Shown: one piece after another, positions 8,907-16,989 of the stretch | Position numbering within the stretch: position 1 is the stretch's first letter | Layout: each line of letters begins with the position of its first letter | Assembly (NCBI GenBank): GCA_963759295.1 | Contig: CAVWYT010000005.1 | Location: 1-64,000 of the forward strand | Direction: 5' to 3' | Length of the DNA: 64,000 nt | DNA from: WHSW01 sp963759295 | GTDB taxonomy: Bacteria > Actinomycetota > Thermoleophilia > Solirubrobacterales > 70-9 | Program-made: the position numbers and the translations under genes | The notes under the pieces: model-generated | Seen by the model: only the letters and a program-made list of their open reading frames with translations | Told to the model about the DNA's origin: nothing | The model's database searches: none

Positions 8907-9572
8907 GTGGTCCTCTCGGACAGGTCGATACGCGAGGAGCTGGAGCGGGCCGGGATCGTCATCGACCCCCTCGGCGAGGGCTGCATCCAGCCCTCCTCGG
9001 TCGACCTGCACGTCGACCGCTACTTCCGCGTCTTTCGCAACGACACGACCCCGTTCATCGACCCCAAGCAGGCCCAGGAGGACCTCACCGAGCTGGTCGA
9101 GGTCGCCGACGGCGGGGCGTTCATTCTCCATCCGGGGGAGTTCGTCCTCGGCTCGACGCTCGAGCGAGTCGCGCTCGGCAACGACCTGGTCGCGAGGCTC
9201 GAGGGCAAGAGCTCCTTGGGCCGGCTCGGGCTGCTGATCCACAGCACCGCCGGCTTCGTCGATGCAGGCTGGGACGGGCACCTGACGCTTGAGCTCTCGA
9301 ACGTCGCCAACCTGCCGATCGCGATCTACCCGGGGATGAAGATCGGCCAGATCTCGTTCCTGCGCATGTCGACCGAGGCCGAGCATCCTTACGGAAGCGA
9401 CGAGACCGCGTCCAAGTATCGCGGCCAGAAGGGTCCGACGCCCTCGCGCTACTACCGCAACTTCGACCGGCCGCAGGACGAGTGCGTCGGGCTGAGCGCA
9501 AGCCCGCCTGCGACCGCGCCGGCCGCGCGCAGTACCATCTCAGGGCGATGGATTTCAGCATCTGGCAAGTAG
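8907..9572 (+). CDS. dcd: dCTP deaminase (probably bifunctional dCTP deaminase/dUTPase)
   Basis: Starts at GTG 8907 (VLSDRSIREELERAG), the universal Dcd N-terminus; the longer frame from 8865 is rejected. Motifs: QPSSVDLHVD, LHPGEFVLGSTLE, RLEGKSSLGRLGLLIHSTAGF with the catalytic Glu/Ser, WDGHLTLELSNVANLP, GMKIGQISFLR and SKYRGQKGPTPSR. It makes dUMP/dUTP from dCTP for dTMP synthesis. No Shine-Dalgarno: a TAGACT -10-like box at 8893-8898 sits 8 bases before GTG, so the mRNA is probably leaderless. Homologues end just after SRYYRNF; here the frame continues to 9572 and overlaps tatA, so a lost base near 9480-9495 probably hides the true stop. Confidence 0.92.
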   Translation: MVLSDRSIREELERAGIVIDPLGEGCIQPSSVDLHVDRYFRVFRNDTTPFIDPKQAQEDLTELVEVADGGAFILHPGEFVLGSTLERVALGNDLVARLEGKSSLGRLGLLIHSTAGFVDAGWDGHLTLELSNVANLPIAIYPGMKIGQISFLRMSTEAEHPYGSDETASKYRGQKGPTPSRYYRNFDRPQDECVGLSASPPATAPAARSTISGRWISASGK

Positions 9573-9804
9573 CGATCGTGCTCGTGATCGCGCTGCTCGT
9601 CTTCGGGCCCAAGCGCCTGCCCGAGCTCGGCAAGTCGCTGGGCTCGGGAATGCGCGAGTTCAAGGACTCGATCACCGGCAAGCGCGAGGACGAGGATGAG
9701 CAGGCCGAGCAGGCAAAGCTCGAGGTCGCGGCCGCTCAGCCGCAGCCCGAGCCGCGGCGCAGAGCCCGTCGAGGGCGAAGTCGTAGCCGAGAACCGCAGG
9801 CTAG
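9548..9804 (+). CDS. tatA: Sec-independent translocase TatA (3' end frameshifted)
   Basis: Begins MDFSIWQVAIVLVIALLVFGPKR, the single N-terminal membrane helix with the FGPKRLPELGKSLG hinge diagnostic of TatA, then the amphipathic helix and an acidic tail (REDEDEQAEQ). TatA forms the export pore for folded proteins together with TatC, which follows. The tail changes frame near 9750 (QPQPEP to AEPVEGEVVAENR), and a TAG at 9802-9804 in the third frame is the most plausible stop. End coordinate approximate. The Rieske protein QcrA is a likely Tat client. Confidence 0.85.
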
Positions 9805-9842
9805 CAGACGCCGCGGACGCGGGCGCCGTGGCCGTGGCGCGC

Positions 9843-10616
9843 ATGAAGGCGGCCGACTTCGAGGATCGCCTGACGCTGGTCGAGCACCTCGACGAGCTGC
9901 GCACGCGGATCATCGTCGCCTGGTCGCGTTCGGCGTGGCCTTCGCGCTGTGCTTCTGGCAGAACGACCTGATGCTCGAGATCGCCAACGGGCCGCTGCCC
10001 GACGGCACCGCGAGCCGCTCACCTTCGGCGTCACCGAGCCGTTCTTCACCACGGTCACGGTCGCGGCCTACGGCGGCGATCGTGATCGCGCTGCCGATCA
10101 TCCTCTACCAGGTCTACGCCTTCGTCCTGCCGGCGCTTCTCGCCCGCGCGAGAAGCGGACGTGATGCCGTTCCTGATCGCGATGCCGTTCCTGTTCTCGC
10201 CGGCGTCGTCTTCGCCTACTTCGTCGTCGTGCCGGCCGCGACCAAGTTCCTCCTCAACTTCAACGACGACCAGTTCAACATCCAGGTCCGCGCCCGCGAG
10301 TACTACGGCTTCTTCGGCGCTGATGCTGATCGCGATGGGGATGCTGTTCCAGATCCCGATCGCGATCCTGGCGCTGACCAGGCTCGGGGTCGTCGACGCC
10401 CGACCAGTTCGCCCACAACCGCCGCTACGCGATCTTCATCATCGCCGTCGTCGCGCCGCCGCTGCCCGGGCGGCGACCCGATCAGCATGATCTGATCTAT
10501 GGTCCCGCTGATCGTGCTGTACGAGGGCAGCATCGCTGCTCGCGCGCCGCTTCGGCCGCCCGGCCGGGGAGCGCTGCGGCAGCGAGGTCTGCGTCCCGGC
10601 CGAGGCCGGCAGCTAG
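9843..10616 (+). CDS. tatC: Sec-independent translocase TatC, heavily frameshifted
   Basis: Starts at ATG 9843 with LVEHLDELRTRI, the canonical TatC N-terminus. Parts in successive frames give all six membrane helices: FGVAFALCFWQ, PLTFGVTEPFFTTV (TatC's conserved P-F region), IVIALPIILYQVYAFVLPAL, GVVFAYFVVVPAATKFLL, MGMLFQIPIAILALTRLG and a last helix, ending ...CGSEVCVPAEAGS with TAG 10614-10616. At least six one-base frame changes break it. TatC is the twin-arginine receptor. Since it is conserved end to end, errors in the sequence are the likely cause. Confidence 0.85.
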
Positions 10617-10630
10617 CCTCCCGAGCCTCG

Positions 10631-11414
10631 ATGCTCTTCGATCTCAAGAGCGGCAAGCGCCGGCGCGTGGTCCAGGTCGTCTTCGGCTTTCTCGCCTTCA
10701 TCTTCTTCATCAGCTTCGTCGGCTTCGGAATCGGCAGCGGCGTCAGCGGCGGGATGTTCGACGCGATCGGGCTCGGCGGCGACGACAGCTCCGCTCGAGC
10801 CCCCAATACGAGCAGGCGATCGAGGACGCCAAGGCGAAGCTCGAGTAGGATCCCGACAACGAGCCCGGCGCTGCTCGAGCTGGCCGGCGCCTGCTACCGC
10901 TCCGCGACCGAGAGCGGGGTGACAATTGACCCGCAGACGGGCGGCCGCGACGATCAGCGACTCCGCACGACGAGCTCGAGCAGTCGATCGCCGCCTGGGA
11001 GCGCTATCTGGAGACGAAGCCAAAGCGAGCCCAGACTGACGGCGGCCGCGCAGGCCGCCGAGGCGTACCGCTTCCTGCTCGACGCCGAGGGGGCGCCGCC
11101 AAGGCGCAGCGCGATCGTCGCCGAGGCTCAGGAACCGAGCGCCGCCTTCTACCAGCTGGCGCTCTACCTGTACGCGGATGGCCAGCTTGAGGCCGGCGAC
11201 GGCCGCCGGCGACGGCGGTCGAGGCGGCCGAGCCCGGGCCAGCGCGCGAGCGTCGCAAGAAGGTCGAGCAGCTCGGCGAGCAGGCCCGAGAGCAGAGCGA
11301 GCAGCTCGCCCAGCAGCAGGCGGAGCAGCCGCAGGGCTCAGCCGGGGAGGGGATCGCAGGACCCGTTCGGGGGCCTCTCGGGAGGCGGCTCCGGCGCCCG
11401 CACCGGCGCCCTGA
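10631..11414 (+). CDS. Membrane-anchored TPR-like protein downstream of tatC, frameshifted
   Basis: Starts MLFDLKSGKRRRVVQVVFG with one membrane helix (about residues 15-36), then a Gly-rich linker and TPR-like helices (YEQAIEDAKAKLE, DPDNEPALLELAGACY, AAWERYLETKPK, AAEAYRFLLD, AAFYQLALYLYADGQ) and a Gln/Ala-rich end (QSEQLAQQQAEQPQG). It is interrupted by at least four frame changes and by TAG at about 10845 between LE and DPDN. The third-frame stop TGA 11412-11414 after AAPAPAPAP is a likely end. Role unknown; 14 bases after tatC suggests co-expression. Confidence 0.55.
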
Positions 11415-11459
11415 TCTGGGCCAAGCGCCTCGACCTTCGGCAGCTACCATCACGGCCTC

Positions 11460-11532
11460 GGGCCGTTAGCTCAGCTGGTAGAGCAGGAGACTCTTAATCT
11501 CAAGGTCGCAGGTTCGATCCCTGCACGGCCCA
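11460..11532 (+). tRNA. tRNA-Lys (anticodon CTT)
   Basis: Acceptor GGGCCGT (11460-11466) pairs with ACGGCCC (11525-11531), discriminator A 11532. D-arm GCTC...GAGC, anticodon loop CTCTTAA giving CTT, T-arm with TTCGATC loop. No encoded CCA. A strong terminator follows. The 3' part is duplicated at 16.69 kb. Confidence 0.95.
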
Positions 11533-11562
11533 TCGGAGAAAGCCCCGCTCAGGCGGGGTTTT
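11514..11562 (+). repeat. Direct repeat, left copy: tRNA-Lys 3' end plus terminator (att-like)
   Basis: Runs from the T-loop of tRNA-Lys through the terminator stem. It matches 16687-16732 over about 47 positions with only a few substitutions and two single-base gaps (CGATCCCTG, ACGGCCCATCG and GCCCCGCT are identical in both). Such a copy of a tRNA 3' end is the usual mark of site-specific integration into a tRNA gene. Confidence 0.8.
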
Positions 11563-11567
11563 GTCTT
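11542..11567 (+). terminator. Intrinsic terminator of tRNA-Lys
   Basis: CCCCGC (11543-11548), four-base loop TCAG, GCGGGG (11553-11558), then TTTTG. Perfect 6-bp GC stem and T-run 10 bases after the tRNA. Duplicated with minor changes at 16714-16735. Confidence 0.85.
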
Positions 11568-11671
11568 CTCTGACTCCATTCGAATGCGCCCCAAGCCGGC
11601 CAGAGGGCACGAATAGGCAACGACCTACTTCCGCTTTCACGCGGAAGCGAAAGCGGGCCGGGTCATTGGTG

Positions 11672-12424
11672 TCAACTCGTCGCCCCCGCGCCGCCGTCCT
11701 CGTACTCGTCGTGGCGTTGGAGCCAAAACGGCTGCGAGCCGCCCTCATCGCGCCCAGCCGGAGTGCGGTCGAGCAGGAAGTAGTAACCCATCGCCGGCTC
11801 GAGTCCGCGCGCCGTGGTCACGTAGGTGCGGTAGACGACGCCGTCCGAGAGCGCGTAGGCGCTCAGGCCCGGGGCCTCGGCCACATACCCCGCCGGGTCC
11901 GTGCCACTGGCTTCCGCCATCTGCTTGACGATCGGGGGGATCTCGCCCTCCAAGAACGGTGTCAGCTCCTCCTCGGTGTGGGTGAAGCCGAGGTCGCGGT
12001 TGAAGTCGCTGCCGGCCGTCGAGGCCCAGTCGATGTTCCAGCCCATCCGCTGCTTGTAGGCCTGGAGCTTTTCGAGCGGCGCCCGGGAGACCAGCATGAG
12101 GGTGGTGTCGCGAGCCTTCAGGTGCACCACGTTCGGATCGAGGTTGTCCGCGATCGAGCTACACACCGTGCAGCCCGCTTCGTAGACGGGGCCGAACATG
12201 AAGTGGTAGATCAGCAGCTGCGAGCTTCCGCCGAAGAGCTCGGCCAGCGACTTGGTCCCGTCGTCCGTTTCGAAGCTGTACTCCTTCTCGACCTGCACCC
12301 ACGGGAGGTCGCGCCGCTTCTCCGTGAGCTCGTCGTTGCGGCGGGTGATCTCCTTCTCCTCCGCAAGCAGCTTGTCTCGTTGCGCCTGCCACTCGTCTTG
12401 GGTTCCCACTGCGTGCTCCGCCAT
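11672..12424 (-). CDS. DUF899 thioredoxin-like protein
   Basis: 250 residues. DUF899 signature: EEWQ-like QDEWQAQRDKLL at the start, RRDLPWVQVEKEYSFET, LFGGSSQLLIYHFMFGP, a Cys pair in GCTVCSSIAD (CxxC) and LEKLQAYKQRMGWNIDWAST, ending in DRTPAGRDE. The fold is thioredoxin/AhpC-like and the CxxC is the presumed redox site; function unproven. Start chosen at the second Met (12424) because GGAGGT lies 7 bases before it; the upstream Met (12439) overlaps that Shine-Dalgarno. A paralogue is at 29662. First gene inside the tRNA-Lys-bounded segment. Confidence 0.85.
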   Translation of the reverse strand: MAEHAVGTQDEWQAQRDKLLAEEKEITRRNDELTEKRRDLPWVQVEKEYSFETDDGTKSLAELFGGSSQLLIYHFMFGPVYEAGCTVCSSIADNLDPNVVHLKARDTTLMLVSRAPLEKLQAYKQRMGWNIDWASTAGSDFNRDLGFTHTEEELTPFLEGEIPPIVKQMAEASGTDPAGYVAEAPGLSAYALSDGVVYRTYVTTARGLEPAMGYYFLLDRTPAGRDEGGSQPFWLQRHDEYEDGGAGATS

Positions 12425-12599
12425 CGCGTCTACCTCCATATCTCACTGGGGTCACCACTAGAAGCCGGACCGTGGTCCTATGACTCATCTGGGCCTAAGA
12501 GCATCCAGCCAGCCCCAGGACCATTCTCGTCATCCTGCCGCGCGGACGCGATTAGACAGCCGATCACCGCGCCGCGCAAAAACGCCTCGATGGGCGCCC

Positions 12600-12735
12600 C
12601 AGTCCGACAGCCCGGCGGCTTCGAGGGCACCGTCCTTGCTCGCAAAGGGCTCGATCCGCACGATCCTTCCGTCGCGCAACGTGAGTAGCCAGCAGGGCGG
12701 CTCATAGGGCCGGGCGCCGGGCGGGCCCTGCCGTC
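12600..12735 (-). pseudogene. Remnant: C-terminal end of a SnoaL-like protein
   Basis: The minus strand reads YEPPCWLLTLRDGRIVRIEP followed by FASKDGALEAAGLSD. This is the last beta-strand pair and the EAAGLS tail shared by the complete SnoaL genes nearby (13479, 13902). No start or N-terminal half exists upstream, where the stress-protein gene ends at 12747. The frame runs past the expected stop. A deletion remnant of a sixth or seventh family copy. Confidence 0.5.
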
Positions 12736-12746
12736 GCGCTCGACGC

Positions 12747-13406
12747 TCAGGAGACGCTTCGGACCCCGGCCTCAGCCTCGAGGTCGACGATCACGTGGGT
12801 GACCGGTAGCGGTATGTCGCGCCTCGCCCGCTCGACCACGCCCGACTCCAGCCACCGCGAGCGCTCGGGAGGATGGGTCGAGATCACGACGTCGTCGGCG
12901 GCGAAGGTCGCCAACGCGTCCTCGATCGCGGCGTTCGGGTCGTGGTGGTCGCCAACCTGGCCCGTCGCGTCGATGCCGGCGGCCGACATCGCGGCGAGCG
13001 AGGACTCGAGGCGCTGCCGCGCCTCGGCGATCGCCCCATCGACGTCGTGGGTGAGATGCCCGAGCCGCGACGACGCCAGCGCCGGAACAATCACCCTGAC
13101 CTCGCTCTCCCCCCGGCAGCGGATTTCGACCTCCTCCAGGAGGACCTTGCCGGCGACCGTCTCGTTGGCGACTACCAGGACCCGGTGGACGTCGTCCCCG
13201 TCGGTGGCGACCTCGGCGACGTGCAGTTCGGCTCCACGCAGGCTTCGCCACAGCGCCCAGAGCCCGGCCAGGATCTCGAGCCCGAGCAGGATCGCCGCGT
13301 AGATCGGCTCGGTGAGCAGGCCGACGACGATCACGGGCAGCGCTGCGATGACGACGATCACGACGACGCGGAACATCTCGGCCTCCGACCGAAGCGGGTT
13401 GTGCAT
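12747..13406 (-). CDS. Membrane protein with universal-stress-protein-like domain
   Basis: 219 residues from ATG 13406, which has AAGGAGG five bases upstream. Two membrane helices (about residues 11-30 and 33-50: VVVIVVIAALPVIVVGLL, AAILLGLEILAGLWALW), then a Usp-like alpha/beta domain (RVLVVANETVAGKVLLEEV; DHHDPNAAIEDALATFAADDVVISTHPPERS; IPLPVTHVIVDL). The last part resembles the Usp C-terminal strand but lacks the GxxGx9GS ATP loop, so ATP binding is doubtful. Possibly a membrane stress sensor; the family is common and unstudied in Solirubrobacterales. Confidence 0.75.
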   Translation of the reverse strand: MHNPLRSEAEMFRVVVIVVIAALPVIVVGLLTEPIYAAILLGLEILAGLWALWRSLRGAELHVAEVATDGDDVHRVLVVANETVAGKVLLEEVEIRCRGESEVRVIVPALASSRLGHLTHDVDGAIAEARQRLESSLAAMSAAGIDATGQVGDHHDPNAAIEDALATFAADDVVISTHPPERSRWLESGVVERARRDIPLPVTHVIVDLEAEAGVRSVS

Positions 13407-13478
13407 CGTCGCCTCCTTCCGCGTCGCTAAACGCAAGTTAGCGCGCCGACCGAGGATTCCCCAGGCCCGTCGCGGCGT

Positions 13479-13898
13479 CTACCTCGACAGCCCGGCGGCT
13501 TCGAGGGCTTCGGCGTGGGTGAGGTAACTCGTCACCCGGGCTACGTGGCCAGCCTCCAACTCCCAGACCTGCCCGAGGTCCAGCTCGACCGGCACTCCGC
13601 TGCCTTTTCCGGTTGCCCACTGGTGGGTGAGTGCGACAACTCGATCGTCACCGGCATCGATCAAGCGCTCGACCCGAATCGACCAATCTTCGAATTGCTC
13701 GGTCCAGTTGCGCGTGAACTCGACGAACCCTGCGAGGCCGTACCAGACCGATCTGCCATCCAGCGGCTCCGCCGCGACCCACTCGAAATCGTTAGCGACG
13801 GCTTCGGGATCGAGCCCGATCTCCGGATCACCACGCTCCAGTCCTGCCCGAAATGCCTCGAAGCTCCGACGCACGATTTCGACGTTCTCCTGCGACAT
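13479..13898 (-). CDS. SnoaL-like (NTF2-fold) protein, tandem copy 2
   Basis: 139 residues: MSQENVEIVRRSFEAF start, NTF2-like core (FEWVAAEPLDGRSVWYGLAG; YLTHAEALEAAGLSR end). The fold is a cone-shaped pocket used by polyketide cyclases, ketosteroid isomerase-like enzymes and sigma-factor C-domains; ligand unknown. It begins three bases after the stop of the sister gene at 13902 (TAG GCG ATG), so the two form an operon from one promoter. The shared termini indicate recent duplication. Confidence 0.85.
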   Translation of the reverse strand: MSQENVEIVRRSFEAFRAGLERGDPEIGLDPEAVANDFEWVAAEPLDGRSVWYGLAGFVEFTRNWTEQFEDWSIRVERLIDAGDDRVVALTHQWATGKGSGVPVELDLGQVWELEAGHVARVTSYLTHAEALEAAGLSR

Positions 13899-13901
13899 CG
13901 C

Positions 13902-14294
13902 CTACTCCGACAGCCCGGCGGCTTCGAGGGCCCGGGCGTGGTCGGGGATCGTCCTCAACTCGATCAGCCTTCCCTCGGCAAATGCGAGAAGCAAGGCCAT
14001 CGGCTGGTCGAACGCCACTCCGCTGGTGCGGCCACGGACGTGGACTGTCCCAAGGGCGAGAAGCCGACCCTCGGACGCATCCCTGAACTCATCGATCGAG
14101 ACGTTCCAATCGTCGAACTGATGGTCGATCTCGGCCATCCACCGCCGCAATCCCTCGTAGCCGTGATACGTCGCGTGGGTCATCGCCGAATGGATCACTA
14201 CCTCGGGATCGAGGATCTCCGGGTCAACCTCCCGCTCCCCGGCATTCCAACGTTCGAACGTCCGCCTCATCAGTTCGAGGTTCTCCTGCGACAT
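13902..14294 (-). CDS. SnoaL-like (NTF2-fold) protein, tandem copy 1
   Basis: 130 residues from ATG 14294 (MSQENLELMRRTFERWNAGE), which is the start shared by all family members here; the longer frame from 14330 includes the promoter and is rejected. The core contains GYEGLRRWMAEIDHQFDDW and the tail RALEAAGLSE. There is no Shine-Dalgarno; GATACTG lies exactly 8 bases upstream, so translation is probably leaderless. Upstream partner of 13479. Confidence 0.85.
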   Translation of the reverse strand: MSQENLELMRRTFERWNAGEREVDPEILDPEVVIHSAMTHATYHGYEGLRRWMAEIDHQFDDWNVSIDEFRDASEGRLLALGTVHVRGRTSGVAFDQPMALLLAFAEGRLIELRTIPDHARALEAAGLSE

Positions 14295-14302
14295 CGCCCG
14301 CG

Positions 14303-14309
14303 CAGTATC
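14303..14309 (-). promoter_or_regulatory. GATACTG -10 box, 8 bases before a SnoaL ATG
   Basis: GATACTG, then 8 bases, then ATG. The same box at the same distance precedes the SnoaL genes starting at 44869 and 49888 and the decayed start at 15871. A GATACT -10 would place +1 within about three bases of the ATG. No convincing -35. Confidence 0.55.
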
Positions 14310-14333
14310 TGCGCTCCGGCGAGGGGTCACGCG

Positions 14334-15739
14334 CTACTCGACGAAGCAGTACGAGTCGCTCGAAGCGTCCCCGGCCTGTAAACGGGCCTGGTGCACCCGC
14401 AGTCCACGGAAGTCGTCCCCGTGTGGGAAGAAGCGCTGGTCGAGGGACATCCCGCCGGACTCGATGTCGGCGTCCATCCGGGCGACCCATGCGCCCACGC
14501 CGTCGGGGTAGAAGATCTCGTCCCAGGCCGCGTACAGCGAGTTGGTCACGTACACCCGGCGGCCGTCGCGGCTGATCTCGACCATCTGGGGCGCGCCCGC
14601 GAGCGCCAGCTCCGGGGCGGCGGGATGCGGCGTCCGGGAGACGATCCCGCCCAGGCGCACCGAGCCCGTCTCGCGCGGGTTGTGCGGGTCGCTGACGTCG
14701 TACTGCTTCAGCTCGCCGGTACCCCAGCACGAGACGTAGAGCCAGCGGTCGTCGACTGAGAGGTCGATGTCGGTGACCAGCGGCGGAACGGCGCCGAAAG
14801 GCTGAAGCGCGGGCGGCAGCTGCTCGGTCTCGGCCGGCTCGGCGGGGATCGTGATCACCTTCTTTGCCGCCCAGTCCTCGCCGTCGCGGTGCCAGAGCCA
14901 CACCGACGCGGACAGGTCCTCGACGCTGATCACCACTCCGACGAAGCCCCAGGTCTTGCGGGGGTCGTGCGCGGGCCTGACCTCGAGCACCATCTGGTGC
15001 TCGTCGCCGAGGTCGACGCGCTGGAGCAGCTTGCCCTCGGAGAGGCTCCAGAAGTCGAGGTGGTGGCCGAAGCGCTTGCCGAGCAGGTCCTCGGGGTTGA
15101 GCCCGTGTTCGATCATCGACGGCGTCGCCCACTCCGAGGTGATCGCGACGTCCTCGTTGAGGTGCCACCAGACGTCGTAGGCGAAGTACTGGTCGCCTCG
15201 GTCGGTCTCCCACGCGCCGGTGACCTCGAAGGTGTCGTGGTCGATCAGCGCCACGCCGCCTGGCCCCTCGGCGCCGTTGGCGCCACCGAGGTTGGACATG
15301 AAGATCCCGCCCGGCCCGCAGTGCACCGTGTGCGGGCGCGAGTAGCCGGCCTTCTCGGCCAGCTCCTCGGGCTCGATCGTGCGCACCACCTGCGGCTGGC
15401 GCGGATCGGGCTTGGTGTCGAGCACGTACGTGCGCGACGAGCGCAGCCCGGGCACGATCAGGTAGCGGCGCTCGAGCGCGCCGTCGATGCCCTCGTGACA
15501 GAGCGCGCTCGAGCAGGCGTTCCAGCCGAAGTGATGGAGCTCGTTGCCCGCGCTGGCAGCTCCGTCCAGCCCACCACCTCCCCGTAGGTGGCGGAGTCGG
15601 GGTCGCAGTCGACCACGGTCATCGCGTCGCGCTGCTCGCCCGCGGGATCGAAGGCGGCGACGTAGGCGAGGCTCTCGGCCGGTGCCGCGATCGCGGCTGC
15701 GGGCGACCGATAGAAGGTCGGGTCCGTGGTCTCGGCCAT
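14334..15739 (-). CDS. Selenium-binding protein family (SBP56/methanethiol oxidase), one frameshift
   Basis: About 465 residues. N-terminus MAETTDPTFYRSPAAAIAAP (ATG 15739), body from GNELHHFGWNACSSALC onward with RPHTVHCGPGGIFMSNLG, YVSCWGTGELKQYDVSDP and the typical C-terminal end. The HHFGWNACSSALCH cysteine segment and His-rich propeller motifs fit SBP56, a beta-propeller that oxidises methanethiol to formaldehyde, H2S and H2O2 in studied members. One base change near 15550 joins the two halves (after GEVVGWTELP). Shine-Dalgarno AAGGGAG precedes the ATG. Confidence 0.9.
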
Positions 15740-15799
15740 GAGGTCTCCCTTCGACGGTTCGGTCCACCCCGACCTTACACCCAGGTCGCTTCTCATCCC

Positions 15800-15871
15800 G
15801 CCCGTGCCTCCTTGCTTCGACGGCCCGCGGGCGGCCGAGCTCCTCACGATCCCGACGTTCTCCTACGACAC
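15800..15871 (-). pseudogene. Remnant: decayed start of a SnoaL gene
   Basis: On the minus strand GATACTG at 15880-15886 is followed after 8 bases by GTG TCG TAG GAG AAC GTC. This equals the family start (ATG TCG CAG GAG AAC GTC) with ATG to GTG and a Gln-to-stop change; GIVR and a short degenerate tail follow. Promoter kept, coding part lost. Confidence 0.6.
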
Positions 15872-15879
15872 CGCCCGCG

Positions 15880-15886
15880 CAGTATC
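15880..15886 (-). promoter_or_regulatory. GATACTG box kept in front of the SnoaL remnant
   Basis: Same sequence and same 8-base distance to the initiation codon as at 14303, 44878 and 49897. Whether it still fires into the SBP56 gene 140 bases downstream cannot be seen. Confidence 0.4.
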
Positions 15887-15969
15887 CGGCGCCGGGGGGA
15901 GGGAAAATTGGCCAAGTCCGCACGCCCAGGAAACCGCCGGGCCGGGAGAGGGGTGCGAATCGCCGCCTC

Positions 15970-16593
15970 CTAGCCGCCGAGGACGATGAAGATGAAAAAC
16001 ACCAGGACGACCTCGCTGACGATCCACGAGTTCCTGTCCATCCAGTCCCGGACCTTCGGTAGGAATGTCTGGGCGCGCTGGCCGAGCGCCAAGACCATCA
16101 AGGCGGGGACGGCGAGGAGAAGCAGGGTGAGGAAGACGAAGGGAAGCGCGTGCCACCAGGGATCACCGTGATTGGCGAGGTGGGTGCCGATGACGACCGA
16201 GGTGATCAAGTCGCTGGGAAAGAAACCGAGCAGGAGAAAGCCCAGGGTGAAGCCGAACCTGGGAGTCGCCGCCTCCAGCTTGCCCATCCACTTGGGAGGC
16301 TCCGACTGCTTTCTCCCGTGAAACACGTAGAACATCGCGACGAGCAGAAGGCCGGCGATCACGTAGTCGAGCGTGTCCGACTTCGAGTCGCCGCCGTCGC
16401 TGCCGCCGCTCGTGATTCCCTTGCCGACGAGGTAGGCGATCGTGACGACGGCGAGGAGCGAGACGGCCGCACCGAGGACGTAGGTGGCCGAGAGCGCCCT
16501 CCACTTCTCGCTGGTGGCGAAAAAGAAGGAGCTGATGATCTGCGGGCCGGCGATCATCACGAAGGCCAGCGGAAGCGTGGCGGCGATACTCAC
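15970..16593 (-). CDS. GAP/Sap-family membrane protein
   Basis: 207 residues with about six membrane helices (PLAFVMIAGPQIISSFFFAT, VVTIAYLVGKGI, YVIAGLLLVAMFYVF, FTLGFLLLGFFPSDL, LPFVFLTLLLLAVPALMVLALG, SEVVLVFFIFIVLGG). FFPSDLITSVVIGTHLA and the GR-rich cytoplasmic loop match the GAP family that includes the mycobacterial Sap protein, needed for export or exposure of a glycolipid. Substrate here unknown. Last gene of the tRNA-Lys-bounded segment. Confidence 0.8.
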   Translation of the reverse strand: MSIAATLPLAFVMIAGPQIISSFFFATSEKWRALSATYVLGAAVSLLAVVTIAYLVGKGITSGGSDGGDSKSDTLDYVIAGLLLVAMFYVFHGRKQSEPPKWMGKLEAATPRFGFTLGFLLLGFFPSDLITSVVIGTHLANHGDPWWHALPFVFLTLLLLAVPALMVLALGQRAQTFLPKVRDWMDRNSWIVSEVVLVFFIFIVLGG

Positions 16594-16686
16594 GGGCGCA
16601 CCTTATCCTTCCCGACGAGCATCGCCCCGGTGCGCATTTGGCAACCGCGCAGACCGCGCACATCGCCGCGGGCTCTCGATCTGCAC

Positions 16687-16732
16687 TCGATCCCTGTACG
16701 GCCCATCGAGAAGCCCCGCTAATGCGGGGTTT
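16687..16732 (+). repeat. Direct repeat, right copy: tRNA-Lys 3' remnant plus terminator
   Basis: TCGATCCCTGTACGGCCCATCG followed by a terminator-like stem GCCCCGC-TAAT-GCGGGG and TTTCTTTTT. It repeats 11514-11562 but without the 5' two-thirds of the tRNA, so it is not a functional gene. It closes the 5.2-kb segment. Confidence 0.8.
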
Positions 16733-16737
16733 CTTTT
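16714..16737 (+). terminator. Terminator duplicated with the tRNA-Lys remnant
   Basis: CCCCGC, loop TAAT, GCGGGG, TTTCTTTTT. The stem is conserved although loop bases differ from the left copy, suggesting it still works as a terminator. Confidence 0.75.
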
Positions 16738-16812
16738 TGGCCTCTGGCGACGTTGCGTCGCGCAGCGGGATGGTGAAGCGGGCTCGCCTCCTCAGGCATG
16801 ACCCACCGACAC

Positions 16813-16951
16813 CTATTCGGGGGTATCGGCGCGGCGGATCGCCGAGACAAACGCCCAATCGAAGCCGATCACGCCGGCCGCGAGGACGATTAGACCCACA
16901 ACCGGCCCAATGAAGAAGAACGCGGCGTACCCGGTCCCGGTTCGTGCTCAT
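16813..16951 (-). CDS. Small single-helix membrane protein (one frameshift)
   Basis: The minus strand reads YAAFFFIGPVVGLIVLAAGV then IGFDWAFVSAIRRADTPE and a stop (TAG, 16815-16813). That frame has no start codon, but ATG 16951 (MSTNRDR) joins it with one base change near 16930. About 46 residues, one membrane helix, charged C-terminus. Function unknown; downstream of the cyclase gene on the same strand. Confidence 0.35.
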
Positions 16952-16989
16952 CAGCGTGGCGAGGACCAGACCAGGTCGCCAGGGGCTGC

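Noticed and set aside
10840..10850. In-frame TAG in the TPR-like gene as possible recoding
   Set aside because: The gene is also broken by several frame changes typical of sequencing errors, and there is no stem-loop or SECIS-like element that I can see.
11460..16740. Integrase, transposase or recombinase in the tRNA-Lys segment
   Set aside because: None of the frames shows tyrosine or serine recombinase motifs; the segment is called an island only from its repeats.
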